The notes beneath the pieces are model-generated. The model saw only the letters and a program-made list of their open reading frames with translations. It was not told the DNA's origin and ran no database searches. The translations under genes and the position numbers were made by a program. A DNA stretch of 28,462 nt, taken from Candidatus Zixiibacteriota bacterium. Lineage in GTDB: Bacteria > Zixibacteria > MSB-5A5 > GN15 > PGXB01. The first letter of the stretch is position 1, and every line of letters starts with the position of its first letter. Location of the stretch: the NCBI GenBank assembly GCA_900498245.1, contig LS998015.1, forward strand, positions 829,260 through 857,721. Direction: 5' to 3'. Positions 1-7,762 of this stretch are shown here, piece by piece.

Positions 1-518
1 GCCATCTCCGGATAGCTTTTGCCGCCGTAGGTGCCGTTGATTTTGCAGAAATTGGTTCCCTGATAGAATTTCTCGTCTTCCATCTGATTTATGAATTGAC
101 CCAAGTTATGGAGACCTCCGCTTAAACGAACCGTCAAATTTAATTCCTGCGGTTGATCATCGGTTCCGGCACGGCTATTAAGCGCCAGCAATTCCTCGAT
201 GGAAGGGGTGATTTCCAGCAGATTCAGATCAGCCGAAGCGGCTTTTGACTTGATATTATCGAATAATTTTATCAGGTCCTCTTTTGAATAGAGCTGGGCC
301 ACCAGGATTTTTTTCTGCATCAAAAGATCATGTTCGGACCGGAATTTTTCCGGGAATTCGAGTAATATTCGCTCCATATCCGTCAATTTTTGCTCGGCCG
401 TATCAATGGCAACGCGAGTTTCCCTGTTTTTCTGCATGAGGGGGGCCATAAGAAGGAAAAACCAGATTGCGGCCAATCCGACCGCCGTTGCCGAATATAT
501 CAAGATTGTCTTTTTCAT
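1..518 (-). CDS. pilO: PilO-like type IV pilus inner-membrane protein, 3' end missing
   Basis: The reading frame starts with ATG at 518 and stays open to the window edge, giving about 172 residues. The N-terminus has a short basic stretch, one membrane helix (about residues 5-25, ILIYSATAVGLAAIWFF), then a charged coiled-coil-like stretch (about 30-75) and the beginning of a ferredoxin-like domain. This is the PilO/GspM layout: a bitopic protein that pairs with PilN in the periplasm to form the alignment platform of the pilus machine. Its ATG overlaps the stop of the upstream PilM-PilN gene (ATGA), so translation is probably coupled. The family call rests on topology and operon position, because sequence conservation in PilO is low. 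The C-terminal part lies outside the window. Confidence 0.75.
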   Translation of the reverse strand, partial: MKKTILIYSATAVGLAAIWFFLLMAPLMQKNRETRVAIDTAEQKLTDMERILLEFPEKFRSEHDLLMQKKILVAQLYSKEDLIKLFDNIKSKAASADLNLLEITPSIEELLALNSRAGTDDQPQELNLTVRLSGGLHNLGQFINQMEDEKFYQGTNFCKINGTYGGKSYPEM

Positions 519-2110
519 ATGGTGGTTTCCATTTCAATCTGGAAATCGATAACGAACTGGCCGCCATCCATCCGTTTGCCGTATTTTTTGAGGGTCACTT
601 TATGATAAAACGGCGAACCCTCCAACCGGGCGATATATTCCGCCAGAGTGACTTCGGGCGGCTGAGCCGAAGAAATAGCCCGACCACCCAGATTGAGTGT
701 ATAAATATCTCCTTCGGATGAGAGATCATAATTATCGAGATATATTTTTTCCGGGGTCAGAAGAGATAATTCCTTCAGGTTGAGGTTAAGAAATGTCGGC
801 TGATGTGAGAGTTTTTCCAATAGAGTTTTGTCGGCCTGAAGTTGGCGCTTGATCTTTTCATAGGTGATGTATGCCGGGGAGTGCTGATACTGCTCAAAAC
901 CGGCGTTGGCCTGAGCGAGCCGGAATTCATTGAGATCGGTTTGATGTTTGTATATTATCCAGAAGAATCCCAGGATCAAGGCCGCCGCAGCGAGCGAGGG
1001 AACGGCCCAGCGAGTGATTCTTGAGGTCAATTGTTCTTCCCTCATATCGGGGGGCAGGAAATTGATAACATCACCCTCGACAAGGGCTAGAGAGGCGGTA
1101 CTCAAAGATACCGAAATCGGGTCGGCAAATTCCCTGGCCCGCGACTGGTTTATAACCAGTCTCTCTACCGGGAATCTTTTAAATTCGATACCGAAGCGAT
1201 CGGTCAGATGCCCGGTCAATTCATCGGAATAGGAAAGGTCTCCATAAATATAAACGGTATCGGTTGTCAGGCGGGAAAATTGTCCGGCATAATAGTCCAG
1301 GGAATTCTGGATTTCCTCGGCCAAATTATCGGCAAACTCGCGAATATGATCTTTGTCCTTGGCCGCCGGACCGATATTGGCGGCTCCGATTGAAGAAATA
1401 TGCTGGAACTCCAGCCGTCTTCCCCGGAAGAAGGAAATCTCGGAGTGATTTTTTTTAACATTGAGAAGGGTGTATGTTTTTTCAAGAGAAAAGCCGGGAA
1501 TATATTTCAGGAGAAAGCCAATCGCTTCAAGTTCGTGATATACGACCTCGATTTCCACGCCGCTCCGAATCTGCGCGAGGCGATTATGAACCTCTTTCTT
1601 GGAGACGGCGATAAGGGAGGTATCGACCGCGGGTCGGTCGACGTTTCGCGTGGAATCGATAATATGATAGCCGAAATAGGCATCATCCAGACTGAAAGGA
1701 ATCTGATTGTTGCCGGCCCAGTAAATGGCCTGACGAAGTTCTTTTCCCGACAGGCGGGGCAGGTTAAGAATGCGGACCGCCGATTCGGCTCCTCCGACTC
1801 CCAGGACATACCGAGTCCAAAGCCCCTTATGTTCATGAATGTAATTATCAATCTCGCCGGTGATAAAATCCTGTCTTTTCTCGTCGCCGGATAGAGAGGA
1901 GGGAATATAAATTTTATTTACATTCAGCAGGTATGATTTATGGCCGACATGCTGAGCCGTGGCCATTTGAATGGCATTTTCTTCAACCAGAATGGCGATG
2001 GTCCGGTGATATCCCAGGCGGCGCTTCCAGAAATGCCAATTGGCCCCACTAAATTTCGATGATATGGAGAGCCAGAGATTGCGACCCGCTTTTTTCTTTT
2101 CGTCTGCCAT
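515..2110 (-). CDS. PilM-PilN fusion protein (GspL-like architecture)
   Basis: This 531-residue protein joins two pilus components that are usually separate genes. Residues about 33-330 resemble PilM, the actin-like cytoplasmic protein. The PilM-type stretch LPRLSGKELRQAI near 117 is followed by IPFSLDD near 137 and NSLDYYAGQF near 269. Residues about 340-531 resemble PilN: the short motif INFLPPDMREE, a single membrane helix at about 368-388 and a periplasmic ferredoxin-like domain. The first phosphate motif of PilM (normally an acidic G-D-G type strand) reads AILVEEN near 39-45, so nucleotide binding may be weak, as in GspL. There is no clear Shine-Dalgarno. The ATG lies 7 nt after the prepilin stop, suggesting reinitiation, and the stop overlaps the PilO start. 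Confidence 0.8.
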   Translation of the reverse strand: MADEKKKAGRNLWLSISSKFSGANWHFWKRRLGYHRTIAILVEENAIQMATAQHVGHKSYLLNVNKIYIPSSLSGDEKRQDFITGEIDNYIHEHKGLWTRYVLGVGGAESAVRILNLPRLSGKELRQAIYWAGNNQIPFSLDDAYFGYHIIDSTRNVDRPAVDTSLIAVSKKEVHNRLAQIRSGVEIEVVYHELEAIGFLLKYIPGFSLEKTYTLLNVKKNHSEISFFRGRRLEFQHISSIGAANIGPAAKDKDHIREFADNLAEEIQNSLDYYAGQFSRLTTDTVYIYGDLSYSDELTGHLTDRFGIEFKRFPVERLVINQSRAREFADPISVSLSTASLALVEGDVINFLPPDMREEQLTSRITRWAVPSLAAAALILGFFWIIYKHQTDLNEFRLAQANAGFEQYQHSPAYITYEKIKRQLQADKTLLEKLSHQPTFLNLNLKELSLLTPEKIYLDNYDLSSEGDIYTLNLGGRAISSAQPPEVTLAEYIARLEGSPFYHKVTLKKYGKRMDGGQFVIDFQIEMETTI

Positions 2111-2117
2111 ATGAGCA

Positions 2118-3260
2118 CTAAACGCTGAAGGTTATGACGGAATTGTCGCTGAAGGTTATGGTAAAAGTGGTTCCCGCCATATTGACATCATCGACATTGC
2201 CGTTGCCATTTTCCTTGTCGACAAAATAGCGGAGTTCGATCGTGATATTGGCCCCGTTATTTATGGTTCGGGAACTGTTGAAATTAACCTGGGTTCCGGA
2301 CGAATAGCGCTGGCCATTGGTGTTGGCGACGGTCTGTCCGCCCCAGCGGACCTGGCTGTAATAGGCATTTGGGGTATGGGAATATTCGGCCTTCAGCCAC
2401 TCGATAGTCACATTGGCCCCGGTATCGTTATAGATATCAAATCGCACATAGGTCCCGTCGTTTTCGAGATGCGCCGACCCGGCCACATACTGAAGTCCAT
2501 TACCGCTTGCCCCATTGCAGCCGTTCCAGACGGCGGCGCCGAATTTTATGTTATTGATGATGGTCGATTTCGGCAAAACCGTGACATAGGTAGTCGCGGT
2601 GTCATGCGTCGGATCATTAATGGCTTTGACTGTTCGAATCCCGATTGGAATGTTACTAAAACTGTAATTTCCATTGGCAGACGGGTTAGCCGTGGTCGTG
2701 GCCGTGGCGCCGGTACCGTCGGGATAGGTGATGCTTATGGTGACATCGCCGTTGCAGGCGCCCGGCGGAGAGCCGGAACCGTCGAGGACGACCCCCTGAA
2801 TGGTATTGCCGGTTAAGTCCGCGGCGGCATTGGCAAATTGCTTGGTGATATTACTGCCGGAACCGGATGAAATAATGGTGACTCCGCCCGTGAAGTTATA
2901 GAGCGCGTTCCAGGCATCCCTTTTGAAATCCTCTGAAGCCTGATTGAAACTGTTCCGAATATATGGGCCTTTCCAGGTAGTGAAGCCGGTCGGCTGATTT
3001 ACCAGAGCGTCGAGATTGGAGGGGAGAGAGCCGACATCCCCGACATAGCCGAAATCGGTCCTGCTTCCATTGCTTACGAGATCGGGATTGCCGACAATCG
3101 CCGACGCGAGTTGCTCCATCTCCTGCTTGGTCGATTCTATTCGTCCGGTCTGAATGGCGGAACTCATCGATTTCATGGCCACACCGGCCAGGACCCCGAT
3201 GATGATAATAACCATCACCAACTCGATGAGGGTAAAGCCGCGAATAGATTTAAGGCTCAT
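2118..3260 (-). CDS. Chimeric prepilin with carboxypeptidase-regulatory-like and C-terminal beta domain
   Basis: This 380-residue prepilin is far longer than its two neighbours. The N-terminus has a canonical type III signal with cleavage after Gly8 (SIRG/FTLIELV, Glu at +5). The helix is followed by a GspG-like globular part to about residue 145, with WKGPYI near 97 and DAWNALYNF near 115. Residues about 150-240 look like a carboxypeptidase-regulatory (transthyretin-like) domain: 'IQGVVLDGSG', 'DVTISITYPDG' and 'GNYSFSNIPIG'. Residues about 250-380 form a further Thr/Asn-rich beta domain that I do not recognise. An AGAGGA-type ribosome site precedes the ATG. A minor or tip pilin carrying a binding module is the likely role; this is inferred from architecture alone. 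Confidence 0.85.
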   Translation of the reverse strand: MSLKSIRGFTLIELVMVIIIIGVLAGVAMKSMSSAIQTGRIESTKQEMEQLASAIVGNPDLVSNGSRTDFGYVGDVGSLPSNLDALVNQPTGFTTWKGPYIRNSFNQASEDFKRDAWNALYNFTGGVTIISSGSGSNITKQFANAAADLTGNTIQGVVLDGSGSPPGACNGDVTISITYPDGTGATATTTANPSANGNYSFSNIPIGIRTVKAINDPTHDTATTYVTVLPKSTIINNIKFGAAVWNGCNGASGNGLQYVAGSAHLENDGTYVRFDIYNDTGANVTIEWLKAEYSHTPNAYYSQVRWGGQTVANTNGQRYSSGTQVNFNSSRTINNGANITIELRYFVDKENGNGNVDDVNMAGTTFTITFSDNSVITFSV

Positions 3261-3272
3261 GGCAGTTTCCTC

Positions 3273-3713
3273 TTAAAAATTTACCACCAGGTTTGGGGTT
3301 ACGCTGGTGCAGGTGATGGTCCGGGCCGCCGGGCTGTAAACATAGGCATTGCCCCAGGCATCGCGGGAATAATTTTGTCCGGTGCTGTCGATATAAGGGC
3401 CGTTCCACCCGAGCCGGGCAAACTTGTCATAAGCCGGAATCGAATCCGGCTTGACAACAAGGTCGGCCAATCGCGAGGGAACAAAGCCGATATCGCCGGC
3501 AAAGCCGGGATTGACATATTGATTCCCCGAGACCAGGCGACCGTCGCCCGTAATGGCTTCTTTGAGAAGGCGCATCTCCTCTTTAGTGGCCGTTATTTTG
3601 CCCTGCTGGGTGAATGTGCCGTACTTGGGTATGGCAACTCCGGCAATAATGCCGAGGATGACAATAACCAGGACCAGTTCAATAAGGGTGAAGCCCCTCA
3701 AGGAGCGATTCAT
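3273..3713 (-). CDS. GspG-like pseudopilin/type IV prepilin
   Basis: A 146-residue prepilin with leader MNRSLRG and cleavage before FTLIELV (Glu at +5), then the long hydrophobic helix 'IVILGIIAGVAIPKY'. The globular part carries the GspG hallmark GWNGPYI (near 100) followed by DAWGNAYVYSP. In GspG this segment forms the calcium-bound loop of the major pseudopilin. It is processed by a prepilin peptidase, which is not in this window, and assembled into a pilus or pseudopilus by the PilB/PilC products encoded upstream. It sits 33 nt after the first prepilin and 12 nt before the third, within one operon. A GGGGGA stretch precedes the ATG as a ribosome site. Confidence 0.88.
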   Translation of the reverse strand: MNRSLRGFTLIELVLVIVILGIIAGVAIPKYGTFTQQGKITATKEEMRLLKEAITGDGRLVSGNQYVNPGFAGDIGFVPSRLADLVVKPDSIPAYDKFARLGWNGPYIDSTGQNYSRDAWGNAYVYSPAARTITCTSVTPNLVVNF

Positions 3714-3746
3714 CTTTTCCCCCGGACAGAATATTCGGAAAATTTC

Positions 3747-4178
3747 TTACCAGTTGTTTTCGCCGGCCGTCGTTGTATTGGGCCAAATTTCGCCGCTGGA
3801 CGGTTTATATGCCCAGCCGCCGCGGGTGCCGACCACGACCCCTTTGGTCACGCCGGTTACGATACTGTCGGGAGCGCTGCTATCCGACTGAAACGGATTT
3901 TTCGGAATAGCCTGCTCCATCACGACACCGACAGTTCTAATGCTGTCGATCGGGGGCCAAGCGGCGGTGCCGGTCGTGACGGCCTGATTGGCGTAATAAA
4001 TGGTAATGCCGGAGCGGAGTCCGCCCAGGGCGGCACGGGTGGCCGATTCCTTGGCTTCGGAACTGATGTTTTTGTACTTCGGTATGGCGACGGCGGCCAG
4101 AATGCCGAGAATTACGATAATAATGACCAGTTCAATCAGGGTAAACCCCTTGTGATTTCGGAAACCTGCGAAAGACAT
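3747..4178 (-). CDS. Type IV prepilin (PilA-like)
   Basis: A 143-residue prepilin with a short leader ending HKG, cleavage before FTLIELV (Glu at +5) and the N-terminal helix 'IIIVILGILAAVAIPKY' typical of type IVa pilins. The C-terminal globular part is Gly/Thr-rich with a WAYKPSSGEIWPNT strand near the end, as in many PilA/PulG-type pilins. It is the first of three consecutive prepilins and lies 78 nt after pilC, so it could be the major subunit. GAGGTGA just upstream of the ATG is a good ribosome site. There is no disulphide-forming cysteine pair. Confidence 0.88.
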   Translation of the reverse strand: MSFAGFRNHKGFTLIELVIIIVILGILAAVAIPKYKNISSEAKESATRAALGGLRSGITIYYANQAVTTGTAAWPPIDSIRTVGVVMEQAIPKNPFQSDSSAPDSIVTGVTKGVVVGTRGGWAYKPSSGEIWPNTTTAGENNW

Positions 4179-4256
4179 TTTTCACCTCAAAGGCTATAGG
4201 TTTGATTGCATTTACTCAGAATTTTTATCGGCAGAAAGGCGGAATTCTTGAGTTTG

Positions 4257-5471
4257 TCAGTGTCTGAAAATCTGGATTAAGTTCCACATAGGCAAGAAGA
4301 TGGCCAAAGCCACCAGGAGCACAAAGGCGCCCAAAACGACGGTTAAAATCGGCTCCAGGAGGGCGGTCAGATGACGTGATTTATAGTCCACTTCTTTGCT
4401 GTAATGTTTCGATATCTCATTGAGCATCAGATCGAGCGAACCGCTTTCGAGCCCGATTTTTATCATCTGCAGGGCCATTTCCGGAAAATATCTCATCTGT
4501 TCGATTAATCCGGTCAATTCCCGGCCCTCCCGGAAAGAATCGGCTAAAATGCGGATTTCAATCATCAGGCGCGTGTTCTTGATAGTGTTGGCCAGCATCT
4601 CGACCGACTTGACGATCGGGATGCCGCTTCGAATCAAGAGGTGAAACATATAGGAAAAGCGGGCGATGTTTCCTTTATTGATTAAATCGCCTAAAACCGG
4701 CAGTCGCAAAAACAGGTCGTCGAAAAATAATCGGCCCGAGGGTGACGAGTATATCCGTTTCAAGACGATCGCCAGAATGATAGCCAGAGCAGCCACCAAC
4801 ATCCAGTAATGGGTGACCACCTGATTGATGAAAATCAGCGCCCTGGTCGGAGCGGGCAATTTTGCGCCCATTTCGGAATAGAACGAAGCGAACCTGGGGA
4901 TGACAAAAGTAATCAGGGCGATAAAGGCACCGGCAATGGCGGTTGTCACCATGAGCGGATAGCGAACGGCCGATTTTATCTGACGATTCAATTCCAGGTC
5001 CCGCTCCAGCATCACCCCCAGAGCGTCCAGGACCGTATCGAGGTGTCCCGAGGTTTCCCCGGCCGCGATCGAAGCGGTGAAAATTTTTGAAAACAGATGC
5101 GGATAGTCGGACATGGCCTCCGAAAGCGAGCGCCCCGATTGTACGGCGGAACGAATCCTCTCCAGAGCCAGATTGAAATAACTATCAGGCGGCCCGATTT
5201 TGATGATGCCGAGGGCTCGCAAGATCGGGATGCCGGCCTGATATAGAGTGGAAAGGTTGCGGGTGAATAGAATCAGGTCCTCGTACTGGCGGCTTTTCAT
5301 GAAGCCGAAAAGAGCCGGCCTGCTCAGGTTTTTGCGGGCTTTGATTTCGAGAGGAATTAAATGCTGTTCATCCAGAATGGCGGCGACACGCTCGACGGAA
5401 TCGGCCTGTATGATGCCCTGCCGTTTGGTTCCGTCGGGACTGCAGGCCGTATACAGGTAACTATCAGGCAT
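4257..5471 (-). CDS. pilC: PilC/GspF inner-membrane platform protein
   Basis: A 404-residue polytopic protein, the usual length for PilC/GspF. Two homologous GspF domains are visible (about residues 66-189 and 268-390). Each contains the family pattern of a helical bundle with 'LYQAGIPILRAL' or 'LIRSGIPIVKSVE', then 'ETSGHLDTVL' or 'LESGSLDLML'. Membrane helices fall at about 171-193, 221-240 and 372-394. The protein forms the rotor-like platform on which the PilB ATPase acts to extrude pilin subunits. Its ATG lies inside the end of pilB (8-nt overlap), indicating translational coupling. An N-terminal 60-residue domain resembling the first cytoplasmic GspF segment is present. Confidence 0.95.
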   Translation of the reverse strand: MPDSYLYTACSPDGTKRQGIIQADSVERVAAILDEQHLIPLEIKARKNLSRPALFGFMKSRQYEDLILFTRNLSTLYQAGIPILRALGIIKIGPPDSYFNLALERIRSAVQSGRSLSEAMSDYPHLFSKIFTASIAAGETSGHLDTVLDALGVMLERDLELNRQIKSAVRYPLMVTTAIAGAFIALITFVIPRFASFYSEMGAKLPAPTRALIFINQVVTHYWMLVAALAIILAIVLKRIYSSPSGRLFFDDLFLRLPVLGDLINKGNIARFSYMFHLLIRSGIPIVKSVEMLANTIKNTRLMIEIRILADSFREGRELTGLIEQMRYFPEMALQMIKIGLESGSLDLMLNEISKHYSKEVDYKSRHLTALLEPILTVVLGAFVLLVALAIFLPMWNLIQIFRH

Positions 5472-7194
5472 TTACGCTGATTCTTTCTGCGGTTGAAAGC
5501 GACGACGCTCTTTCGCCCAAAGATGTGATTCGGAGCAGTTCCTCCAGACAGACCTCACCTTTAAGGACCTTATCCAGGCCGGACTGAAATAACGGCCGAT
5601 AACCGCGCCCGGAGGCATAATTTCTGATTTGCAGATCGGAGGCGCCGCCGATAATCATCTCGCTGATTTGGTCGTCGATTTCAACCAGTTCATATATTCC
5701 GGTCTGCCCACGGTATCCTGTCATGCGGCATTTATTGCATCCCGCACCGCGCTTAAAATGGATGTCGTCGGCATTACGATCCAGACCCGCCATACGAAGT
5801 TGAATTTCCTGGGGGGTATATTCCTCGAGGCAGTGGGGGCAATTGGTCCGCAGGAGCCGCTGGGCCAGGACGGCTTTGAGTGATGAGGCTACCAGATATT
5901 TTTCGATCCCCATATCTATCAGACGGGAGATACTGCTGGGAGCGTCATTGGTATGCAGGGTAGATAGGACAAGATGGCCGGTTAACGCCGATCGCGTGGC
6001 CATGGCGGCGGTTTCGGCGTCGCGGATTTCTCCGATCATAATTATATCCGGATTCTGACGGAGAATATATCTCAGCGAGGAGGCAAAGGTCAGCCCCGCC
6101 TTTTCGTTGGTCTGAACTTGATTGATGAGGGGAAGAGAATATTCGACGGGATCTTCCACAGTTATGATATTTTTTTCGCGCGAATTTATTTCCTGAAGGA
6201 CCGCATAGAGCGTTGTGGTCTTGCCGCTTGAAGTCGGGCCGGTAATTAGAATCAGACCTTCTTTCTTGCGAATAATCTTCTTCCATTGGTCAAGAAGTCC
6301 CGGAGCGAAACCGAGTTGTTCCAATCCGAGACTGAGAATGCGGCGGTCGAGAATTCTGATGACCACTTTTTCCCCATGAATTGTCGGCAGGGTCGAGATG
6401 CGCATATCGATCGCGGATCCCTCGATATTCATAATAAGGCGTCCGTCCTGGGGCAGGCGCTTTTCCGAGACATCCATATTGGAGGCGACCTTGATCCGCG
6501 AAATGATTTCCGGCTGCAGCGCTTTCGGCGGGGAGGCTTCCTCGCGCATCACCCCGTTGATACGATAGCGGATGCGAAGTTGGCTTTCGTCCGGTTCGAT
6601 ATGGATATCGGAGGCTTTATCTTTGACCGCCTGAGTGATAATCAAATTCACCAATTTCACGACCGGAGATTCCTGCTCGGCTTCAGAGAAGCCGACGGTC
6701 TCGCCGGTCGGCTGGGTCTTTTTGGTTTCCTCCGGATACGTCCCTATGACGCCGCTCATGGAATCGGCGACTGAATAGTATTGGTCGATAGCCGCGGCAA
6801 TCTGGGACGGTGGGGCGATAACCCGTTTAATATCGCATTTGGTCAGGTATTTTAACTCATCAATGGCGATAATATTAAGTGGCTCGGACATGGCAACAGT
6901 AAGAACACGTCCGATCATAAAAACAGGGATCAAGAGGTACCGGCGCGCCACATCGACCGGGACCAGGGCGACCACCATCGGGTCGATTACCAGTTGCTCC
7001 AGCGATATTTTGGGGATCTGCAGGCGTTCCGAGATGGCGTCAATCAATTGATCTTCGGTAATGAGCCTCCGCTCGACCAGAATCTGTCCGACTTTGCGTC
7101 CTGTTTGTTCCTGTTCCTTGAGGGCCGCATCCAGGTCGCTTTCGGAGATTAGCCCTTGATCGATTAAAATATTGCCAATTTTTTTTCTAGACAT
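5464..7194 (-). CDS. pilB: PilB/GspE assembly ATPase with MshEN N-terminal domain
   Basis: A 576-residue hexameric secretion ATPase. Visible motifs are Walker A GPTSSGKTT (about 319-327), Asp box EDPVEY (about 347), Walker B IIMIGEIRD (about 384-392), His box TGHLVLSTLHTND (about 406) and a zinc-binding pair CPHC/CNKC (about 452 and 486). The N-terminus has an MshEN/T2SSE_N fold. Its first repeat, KIGNILIDQG...LKEQ, follows the 24-residue c-di-GMP-binding pattern except that the leading Arg is Lys; the second repeat is more degenerate. I chose the ATG at 7194 (MSRKKIG) over an in-frame TTG eight codons upstream, because the family begins with this lysine-rich lead-in. The ribosome site is weak (GGATAGG). 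The gene lies 91 nt downstream of an intrinsic terminator, and its product powers pilin polymerisation through PilC. Confidence 0.95.
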   Translation of the reverse strand: MSRKKIGNILIDQGLISESDLDAALKEQEQTGRKVGQILVERRLITEDQLIDAISERLQIPKISLEQLVIDPMVVALVPVDVARRYLLIPVFMIGRVLTVAMSEPLNIIAIDELKYLTKCDIKRVIAPPSQIAAAIDQYYSVADSMSGVIGTYPEETKKTQPTGETVGFSEAEQESPVVKLVNLIITQAVKDKASDIHIEPDESQLRIRYRINGVMREEASPPKALQPEIISRIKVASNMDVSEKRLPQDGRLIMNIEGSAIDMRISTLPTIHGEKVVIRILDRRILSLGLEQLGFAPGLLDQWKKIIRKKEGLILITGPTSSGKTTTLYAVLQEINSREKNIITVEDPVEYSLPLINQVQTNEKAGLTFASSLRYILRQNPDIIMIGEIRDAETAAMATRSALTGHLVLSTLHTNDAPSSISRLIDMGIEKYLVASSLKAVLAQRLLRTNCPHCLEEYTPQEIQLRMAGLDRNADDIHFKRGAGCNKCRMTGYRGQTGIYELVEIDDQISEMIIGGASDLQIRNYASGRGYRPLFQSGLDKVLKGEVCLEELLRITSLGERASSLSTAERISVNA

Positions 7195-7284
7195 ACCTAT
7201 CCATATCAATAGTATCAATCAATAAATCGGAATATCGGGAAATAACCTTAACTGATTGGGCCGGATGGCCCTCTGAATAATAGT

Positions 7285-7326
7285 TAAAAAACTGCCCGGT
7301 GACGCGAGCACGAACATCACCGGGCA
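7285..7326 (-). terminator. Intrinsic terminator in the pilB leader
   Basis: On the minus strand TGCCCGGTGA (7326-7317) and TCACCGGGCA (7302-7293) form a perfect 10-bp stem with a 14-nt loop, followed at once by GTTTTTT. It lies 91 nt before pilB and 437 nt beyond the stop of the large upstream gene. It could be a late terminator for that gene, or an attenuator of the pilus operon if transcription starts at the sigma-54-like site near 7567. Confidence 0.8.
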
Positions 7327-7352
7327 TTCAGCCCCAAGCAAGCATTTAGGCC

Positions 7353-7380
7353 TGATTGAGTTACCTTCCCCCCTCAATCA
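7353..7380 (-). other. RNA hairpin in the pilB leader
   Basis: TGATTGAG and CTCAATCA form a perfect 8-bp stem with a 12-nt purine-rich loop (GGGGGAAGGTAA on the minus strand). It lies 26 nt before the terminator hairpin in the direction of transcription. It has no U tract, so it is not itself a terminator. It suggests a folded leader RNA. Confidence 0.5.
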
Positions 7381-7422
7381 TAACCATCCCCAATGCTATC
7401 GAAGATTAGTCATCTCTCAAAT

Positions 7423-7473
7423 TTAAAGGGCGCCCGGACTCGACTCTCTGCTGTCCCATCTAATCGTAGCCAT
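7423..7473 (-). CDS. Possible 16-residue leader peptide upstream of pilB
   Basis: A short ORF (MATIRWDSRESSPGAL) starts with ATG at 7473, preceded by a good ribosome site (GGGAG at 7484-7480, six nt from the ATG). It ends with TAA at 7423, about 97 nt before the terminator stem. Its Pro-Gly codons contain CCGGGC (7437-7432), which is complementary to GCCCGG in the first arm of the terminator. That would allow a 6-bp antiterminator. An ORF this short can occur by chance, and the evidence is only its position and ribosome site. Confidence 0.2.
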   Translation of the reverse strand: MATIRWDSRESSPGAL

Positions 7474-7566
7474 TTATGTCTCCCTGGCAACCAGCCCTTT
7501 GCCGATTCGGAATTAACCGCCGAAATCTATCCAGAATTCAGACTGATTCCGTTTGAATTTTTTAAC

Positions 7567-7582
7567 AACAAAAACGATGCCA
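7567..7582 (-). promoter_or_regulatory. Sigma-54-like promoter for the pilus operon
   Basis: The minus strand reads TGGCAT-CGTTT-TTGTT. Against the sigma-54 consensus TGGCAC-N5-TTGCW, the -24 GG and -12 G are in register with correct spacing; the -12 C is T. Transcription would start near 7555 and produce a leader of about 360 nt before pilB. Sigma-54 control is common for pilin genes in other bacteria. A single match of this kind is suggestive only. Confidence 0.35.
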
Positions 7583-7613
7583 AACCCGTCACCCATTGCC
7601 AAAAATAAGTTGT

Positions 7614-7631
7614 TGTCTTATAATGTCTTAT
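7614..7631 (-). repeat. Tandem 8-nt direct repeat upstream of the sigma-54-like site
   Basis: ATAAGACA occurs twice on the minus strand (7631-7624 and 7621-7614) with a period of exactly 10 bp, one helical turn. It lies about 32 bp upstream of the -24 element. The placement suggests a regulator-binding site, although sigma-54 enhancers usually lie further upstream. Confidence 0.35.
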
Positions 7632-7716
7632 GGGTCACAAAAAACTGGGTTGAATGAGTGAGGTATATTTCACCACAATTATCAGAAAATGCTGTGGTAT
7701 AAATGCTACAATGATG

Positions 7717-7747
7717 ATGCAGGGCCCGCTTTTGGCGGGCCCCGCAT
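7717..7747 (-). terminator. Strong hairpin just after the large beta-helix gene
   Basis: The two arms 7747-7735 and 7729-7717 form a 13-bp GC-rich stem (one G-U pair) around a 5-nt loop, starting 16 nt after the stop codon at 7763. The following minus-strand sequence has no run of U, so it may protect the 3' end or act with Rho rather than as a classical intrinsic terminator. Confidence 0.55.
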
Positions 7748-7762
7748 CGACTCGAGAAGTGG

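Noticed and set aside
3111-4199. 362-codon plus-strand ORF
   Set aside because: It lies antisense to the three prepilin genes, which have unmistakable class III signal peptides and operon context. It is a shadow of their codon bias.
7195-7218. TTG start eight codons upstream of the chosen pilB ATG
   Set aside because: It would add a hydrophobic MILLIWIG stretch not expected in this cytosolic ATPase, while the ATG starts exactly at the family's MshEN lead-in.
7423-7540. Resemblance of the minus-strand pilB leader (GGCAAAG, GGGACAGCAGAG) to the GEMM/c-di-GMP-I riboswitch
   Set aside because: Short matches exist to the GGGACGCAAAG core, but the GAAA-capped first stem and the second stem with GGTAGC...GGGTTACC cannot be laid out. 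I keep only 'structured leader', and a covariance search would decide.
7393-7608. 71-codon plus-strand ORF in the intergenic region
   Set aside because: There is no ribosome site, domain or operon context, and the region is better explained as a leader RNA on the other strand.
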